Positions 58,750-64,000 of a stretch of DNA of 64,000 nucleotides are shown here, piece by piece. Location: positions 5,551,001-5,615,000 of the forward strand of contig OZ020305.1 in NCBI GenBank assembly GCA_963971305.1, in the 5' to 3' direction. Both the position numbers and the translations under genes were made by a program. The notes beneath the pieces are model-generated. The model did no database searches and had not been told where the DNA came from. It was given only the letters and a program-made list of their open reading frames with translations. The stretch comes from Arcuatula senhousia (Eukaryota > Mollusca > Bivalvia > Mytilida > Mytilidae). Position 1 is the stretch's first letter. The number at the start of each line of letters is the position of its first letter.

Positions 58750-59290
58750 TCAAAAATCTGAAAAATGTGTACAAGCCCTGGCATATCGAATTAGTTGTGA
58801 AATATAGACACCGTATGCAGGTGACGTTGTTTTGTTACTTTCCAGGTTTAAAAAACTTATAATCTTAAAATTAAAATCGTCTCTGTTATCGTAATTTTTT
58901 GTACTGAGATGACCACACGGTGCTTCGAGATGTAGATCCAAGAATGATGTAAAGCAAGTGGATTAGGTGGTTTCTTTAATCTCTAGTTCTGGAGGTTATA
59001 TTGAAGGAATCCATCTGCCAAACGACGAGTTGTTGACAGAGAGGACGTCATCAATATATCTGAAAGTGAGATTAAATGACCTTGCCTCTTTCATCTTCTT
59101 GTTCTTTACGAGTTCCTGAAGAAATTCAGTCTCATAAGAGTATAAACACAAGTCGGCGAGGAGAGGAGCACAGTTTGTGCCCATTGGAATGCCGACTTAT
59201 TGAAAAATCTCGCCTCCAAATGTGACAAATATGTTGTCAATAAGGAAATCAAGCAAACTGCAAAATTGATCCAAAGTGTAACAAATCTTA
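58750..59290 (-). mobile_element. Reverse-transcriptase pseudogene, palm region
   Basis: The minus strand reads VGIPMGTNCAPLLADLCLYS and FNLTFRYIDDVLSVNNSSF (catalytic YIDD-type box), then after a frameshift DDFNFKIISF and SPAYGVYISQLIRYARACTH. An in-frame stop lies just before VGIPMGT. The RT type with MGTNCAPLLADL and FRYIDD may be Penelope-like; I cannot confirm the family. Confidence 0.82.
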
Positions 59291-59410
59291 TCTTTATAAG
59301 ATGTTTTGGAAAAAAAATTAGAATTATAGTATTTTATGATTTTATGCTATCAAATTACATACTTTCTGTTTACCAAATATTTTAAGACGCAGACGACAAA
59401 CGTATACTCT

Positions 59411-60353
59411 TCAAAAAAAGTAACGCATAGGTAGTAAATTCCCCCTATGTTTAATATAAACCCACACCATTTCAAAACAATATAACCAAGCCGTCCATTG
59501 GCCGATTTTCATGAAATAAAATCAATAAAAATAAATGAATCTTATTTCTTTAATTTTGAGCTTTTTAAGATATTGCAAGTAGAACTCAAGTGTACTATTT
59601 ACGCATCAATTTCCTGTTTAAATCAATGCAAAATGTTCCATGAAAAACATTGCGGTCGTGTTCAACTCACAATTTCTTAAAAACCATTGAAGTTAGGATT
59701 TTGGTCTTAATAAATAAAACAATCTCTATATCGTTTCCTTTTTGCTGGATTTTATTTCATGAAAATCGGTCGAAGAACAGCTCTGCAATATTGTTTTGAT
59801 TTTAGTTAGTAAGTTAGTTATTGCTTTACTTCCAAGAAGCACGATTTCGGCTATATCCGGAGTGGTGATAGAATGAACATGAAATGATGATGAAGTGGTG
59901 GAAATGGGGACACAAGGCCAATTTTGGCTGCCACTGGAAAAAGAAGTGATGGGTAGGGACGGGATATTTAGCCTCCTGCATGGGGGTCCTACGGCTCCTA
60001 CTCTTACCGAAACCTGCAGCAGAGTTCTTTAACGTGCGAGGAACGTGACATTTTTTTTCAAACACGGGGCACCACTATGGTTTGCAGTCAGGTTTTCCTT
60101 ATTATCGCCTGACGACCCCGCATCTCTCGATGTCAGGGCTGTCCCATTCAACCGCCTGGGGCACACATCCCAGTCGCTTTGTGGCCAAAGCGGCCTGTCC
60201 CATTGTCAGGTTTCCGAGCGCTCTTTAGTGGATTTTTACCGACAAGCTTAGCGCTGTTGCGGGTCTATTCGCCACCGGAACCCACACGGGTTAATATTGT
60301 TTTGAAATTGTTTGGATTGGGGAATTTTCTATCTATGCGTAACTTTTTTTTGA
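59411..60353. mobile_element. 943-bp element with about 73-bp terminal inverted repeats and nested insertion
   Basis: Left TCAAAAAAAGTAACGCATAG ... CATTTCAAAACAATAT (59411-59485) is inverted at 60283-60353. Inside, CGATTTTCATGAAATAAAATC (59501-59521) is inverted at about 59751-59771, and a family G copy (59930-60300) is nested. No transposase ORF remains. Confidence 0.72.
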
Positions 60354-61029
60354 ACAGGATATTTCATTGAAGTCTAGTTCTTTTTCTGTCTTCATCTTTT
60401 GCATATTCAGCATAGCTTAATGTCACTTTTGAATGTTATGTAACTTGAGACGAAAATGCCGTTTAAATACCGGAAAATAGTAGCAATAAAGTTTCTACCG
60501 CTGACGCAAAAGGTCATCAATTAAACTAGTATTTGTAAATAAGATAACATGATATTAAACGACAAGATTTTTTACTGATGCAAGGCAAGTTCGTTTACAG
60601 AATGTTATAGCATTAATGTTATAGCTTTGGTAATGGCAGAAAATGAAAATTAATTTTTTTTCAAACCATTGGAACTACGAAATTGTCAATCCTAATGAGG
60701 ACATCAATTTAGTACTGAATTTCCTGGCGCGTTTTATATATAGATAAGCGAATTTAGTTCGGCAGATTTTATGTCACGATCATGCTCGTTCTTATCATCT
60801 CTGTGCGTGTACTCGAAGATAAAAACAGTAACTGATAGCATGACGTAGAAATTTTTATTATTTCATGGGTATAACTACCGGATCTATGACAGAAAAGGAA
60901 TGTTATAGTTACAAAAAAGTGGTTATGGTTAAAGTATAAGTCAACGCAAAAATCAGGAAAAAGCATATATGTGGTGGCACATTAAGGATAAAAACGCAGA
61001 CTTTTGTTTATGGAATATGATAAGACTAT

Positions 61030-61250
61030 CTAAGAAGCAAAGGTGTACCAAAGGGGTAATCAGTATCATAAAACTGTAAAGACAAGGACAAAACCGGCAG
61101 ACAAAAAATCATCACAACAAAACAAACCACATAACAACATAAAACACACACATACATAACAACAAAACCGCATTCAGCAACGCGAACTCAAGTCGAAACG
61201 AGAGTGAACTCAGGTGCTCCGGAAGAATAAGCAGTTCCTGCTTGCTATAG
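61030..61250 (-). repeat. Interspersed repeat family E, inverted
   Basis: AAGCAAAGGTGTACCAAAGG and CAAACCACATAACAACATAA match, inverted, the insertion at 63194-63637. Confidence 0.55.
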
Positions 61251-61319
61251 CACACCCGTCACGTTGCCAAAGATCGATTAAGTGTTGGTCAAATCCGGAA
61301 AGGATGACATTACAAAACT

Positions 61320-61910
61320 CTATGTCAAACCAACATCTGTGCTCATCTGAGAGATAGAAATCCCGTATTTGTATACAAGCACATGATGTCGTCCGTAAAA
61401 TTTCTTGAGTGATGGCAACAACCTGGGAGCAACGTACCCCTTTGTTAACAATTTGCTTGTCAGCCGTGCAGCTCTATCAAGGAAGTCGTTGTACTCCCCA
61501 CAAGCTCTGGAATAACGAATCAATTGTGATACGTAAACTCCATATGCTGGAGCGGACGGAATGTTGATACACAGAAAGGGAAAGTTAACTATTGGAAAGT
61601 TGAAGTCATCACGTTTGTCATAGAGCCTTGTACAAAGCCTTCCTTGTGTGTCAATTTCGAGAAATAGATCCAAATATGAAGCGGACCTCCTAGAATCTGT
61701 AGTGTCCTTTATCTCAAGTTCCTTCGGATATACGAGATGTAAATAGTCACCAAATCGAGGATTGTTTAGTGAAAGGACATCATCAATATAACGAAATGTG
61801 AGATTGAAGGACAAATCAAGTTTGCGGTCCTTTTTGTCTAGAAGTGATTGTAAGAATTCTGCTTCATATGAATGAAGAAACAAATCGGCAAGCAAATAAT
61901 TTAATAACAT
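61320..61910 (-). mobile_element. Reverse-transcriptase fragment, palm to C-terminus
   Basis: An open frame of about 190 codons: LLADLFLHSYEAEFLQSLL, FNLTFRYIDDVLSLNNPRF, KELEIKDTTDSRRSASYLDL, LYDKRDDFNFPIVNFPFLC and SAPAYGVYVSQLIRYSRACG. The YIDD catalytic box is intact. The 5' part is cut off at about 61905. It is the best-preserved member of the RT family scattered in this window. Confidence 0.88.
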
Positions 61911-62049
61911 TTTAATTAATTTAAGTTTTAAATTATTTTGCTTTCGAAAGATGTAATCATTAAGATCTAGTTAAATTGTACAGTGATAATTTTCTGACAA
62001 TTTTTTTTATATATAATCAGTCAAAAATCATCTAAGCAATTGACACTTT

Positions 62050-62520
62050 TTAGCTCACCTGGACCGAATGTGAGTTTTTGACATCACTTGCCGTCCGTCG
62101 TCGTCTGTCGTCTGTAAATTTTTTTTCACAAATCGTCTCCTCTAAAACTACTGAACAGAATTCAGTTAGAGTTTGTATGATTGATCCCCAGGATGTCCTG
62201 CACAAAATGGAGTTTTGATTTTTGATCCGTCAAAAAACATGCCCGCCCTTTCCTTAAAACAGACCGGGGGTCAAATGACTGTTTTTGGAATGTTAATCAA
62301 AAACCAAAGAGATAGAGAAAATTTGATGCAACCTTCCCTCTTAAGAATCAAAAGTTCTACAAAAGGCTTGTAGGGTCGAACTTGTCAAAAATCTCCTTAT
62401 AGAGTGTATGGTCCTTTAATGGTTAAACATATTTTTTTTTTTCGTGTTTTACCCTTTAGAATGAAAACTATTGCAGAAAGAAAAAAAAATCTTGCTTTCT
62501 TAATACCTTAACTCATTTAA
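62050..62520 (-). repeat. Interspersed repeat family D, inverted partial copy
   Basis: TTAGCTCACCTGGACCGAAT at one edge and TTCTACAAAAGGCTTGTAG inside are the reverse of the 30630 copy. Only the last third of the family is present. Confidence 0.65.
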
Positions 62521-62937
62521 AATGTTGGATGATCAGCTTTTGAGATTTTGACATTTTTTCGGAATCCTCGGGGAATTTTTTCTTCAAAATAAGGTTAAAT
62601 AATGCACGGTAACCCCAGTTTTTCTTGTGTTTAATGTCTTCATTACATCACAAATATCTGTTTTACAAATTTATTTCAAATTATCTAATCATTTTCTCTC
62701 AGGTTATACAAACTTAACTATGTTAATGTTAATTTTTGAACTCTGATTACCTAAAAAACGAGTTTATTAACTTACTAGTATCAAAATATCAAAATTATCT
62801 ACTTATTTTGTAGTCTCAACTATTCCCTTATGATTTAAGGCATTAATTCAAAATTTTCATCACTTTTAAAGTCACCCTCAAACATCCTTATGTTTTACAA
62901 AGCCACCGTTTTGGGGTCTCATGTATACTCTTGTGAT
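62521..62937. other. Intergenic, nothing recognised
   Basis: AT-rich sequence without ORF or recognised repeat. Confidence 0.4.
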
Positions 62938-64000
62938 TATGAGTTGAAGTAGTTTGTATTGCTCCAAACCTTTTTTTCATCGGGTTCATAGCCCAGAAGT
63001 AATTGTATAGACAAATGTTCAGACACCCCTGACTTAATGAATAATTTTATGTCCTTTATTGCATGTTCATTTTTTCATTACAGTGATTTATATACCTCTT
63101 GCTGTGCTTGAACATTCTATATTGCTCAATGTTATGTTATTTCCTTATCTTATAATTATGATGTTTCTCAAGTACAATACTTTCTGTTACCGGTGTGTGT
63201 GTGTTTTATGTTGTTATATGGTTTGTTTGTAAAAGATATGATAGTTCATTGCTTTAATTAGTGTTTGACTGGTCTGCTGTACTGAGATGATCACCTCAAT
63301 ATCCCTATTGTGTCTCACAACTATGTTGTGTTCTATGGTCATTACCGGATCCTAAGATCGCAATGGAAGAGGGAGGTTTGGCGCCATAAAACCTGGTTTA
63401 ACCCACCATTTCGTTTGAAATGCCTGTACCAAGTCAGGACCATTGCGATCCACCAATTCTCCGGTATGACTGATTCGTTTTTGTCATTTTCTCTGGACTA
63501 TGAGATTGATCATTCAAGTTCGGTAGTTTTGTTATTAGCTTTATTTGTTATGATGTTTTTTTTTGTCTACCGGCTTTGTCTTTGTCTTTACGGTTTTATG
63601 ATACTGATTACCCATTTTGTACACCTTTGCTTCTTTGTTTCTTCAGACTTGAGTGGAAGGAAGGTCTAAGTAACTTTTAGTTAGATGTCGGCATGCACTA
63701 TTAATTTAAACTTCATTCATTTAATTCAAGAAACATATTTTTGTATCCTAAAATGTTTGTTTTATAATGACATTTCTAAAATATTTTTCAACTTAAATAA
63801 CATCAATTTAGATTATGCGTTTAATAATTCCTATTTCTTTGGTTTATATAACAAGATAAAATGTTTCATCATTGATTATAAAACGTTGATGATCCAAGAG
63901 TAAGGATAAGATTTCGCACAAATTAGATCCATTAAAACTTGGAATGAAGTTGTTTTGAAAAAAAAAAACTATATGTTCATGAATCTACTTATCCAAGTTG
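62938..64000 (+). repeat. Duplicated segment, downstream copy, split by an insertion
   Basis: Matches 57612-58205: first half 62938-63193, second half from about 63638 on, reaching the window edge. The intervening 63194-63637 is absent from the upstream copy. Confidence 0.8.
63194..63637 (+). mobile_element. 444-bp insertion (families C and E) within the duplicated segment
   Basis: It interrupts the duplicate exactly after TTTCTGTTACCGG. It starts TGTGTGTGTGTTTTATG and ends CACCTTTGCTTCTTT. It contains a family C block (GATCGCAATGGAAGAGGG) and a family E end. Comparison with the empty site at about 57880 defines both edges within a few bases. Confidence 0.7.

Overview
The window is animal nuclear DNA and looks like a bivalve mollusc, most likely a mussel (Mytilidae). 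It is AT-rich, the genes are split by GT-AG introns, and interspersed repeats, inverted-repeat elements and decayed retroelements fill most of the non-coding space. The lineage call rests on the HEPN/nSTAND/ankyrin gene type, the retroelement types and repeat motifs I associate with mussels; no database was searched.

Three protein genes can be rebuilt exon by exon, and in each the splice phases agree at every junction. (1) Plus strand, 6783-14873: an NLR-like protein of about 1,609 residues with an N-terminal DZIP3-type HEPN domain carrying an intact R-x4-H motif, a heptad-repeat stalk, an nSTAND3-type NTPase and 22 ankyrin repeats; the first few codons are uncertain. (2) Minus strand, 39559 to 20015: a 15-exon, 916-residue secreted protein with the six-cupredoxin architecture of ceruloplasmin/hephaestin, in which most copper ligands have been replaced. 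(3) Minus strand, 52095 to 40720: a 7-exon, 353-residue aquaglyceroporin with NPA and NPARD boxes. Its 958-bp second intron is largely made of decayed tandem copies of the preceding exon.

Layout: 1-1408 is the 3' end of a non-LTR retrotransposon. 1409-6782 holds inverted-repeat elements and short tandem repeats. 6783-14873 is the HEPN/STAND/ankyrin gene. 14874-20014 is intergenic, with a TTAA-flanked element and two long hairpins. 20015-39559 is the cupredoxin gene, whose introns are full of repeats and reverse-transcriptase debris. 39560-40719 is a short spacer with another TTAA element. 40720-52095 is the aquaporin gene. 52096-64000 has no recognisable host gene: it holds reverse-transcriptase fragments, a nested TIR element and a roughly 600-bp segment present twice.

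The three genes share no evident pathway. The first looks like an intracellular sensor with a possible RNase effector, the second is an extracellular cupredoxin scaffold and the third a membrane channel.
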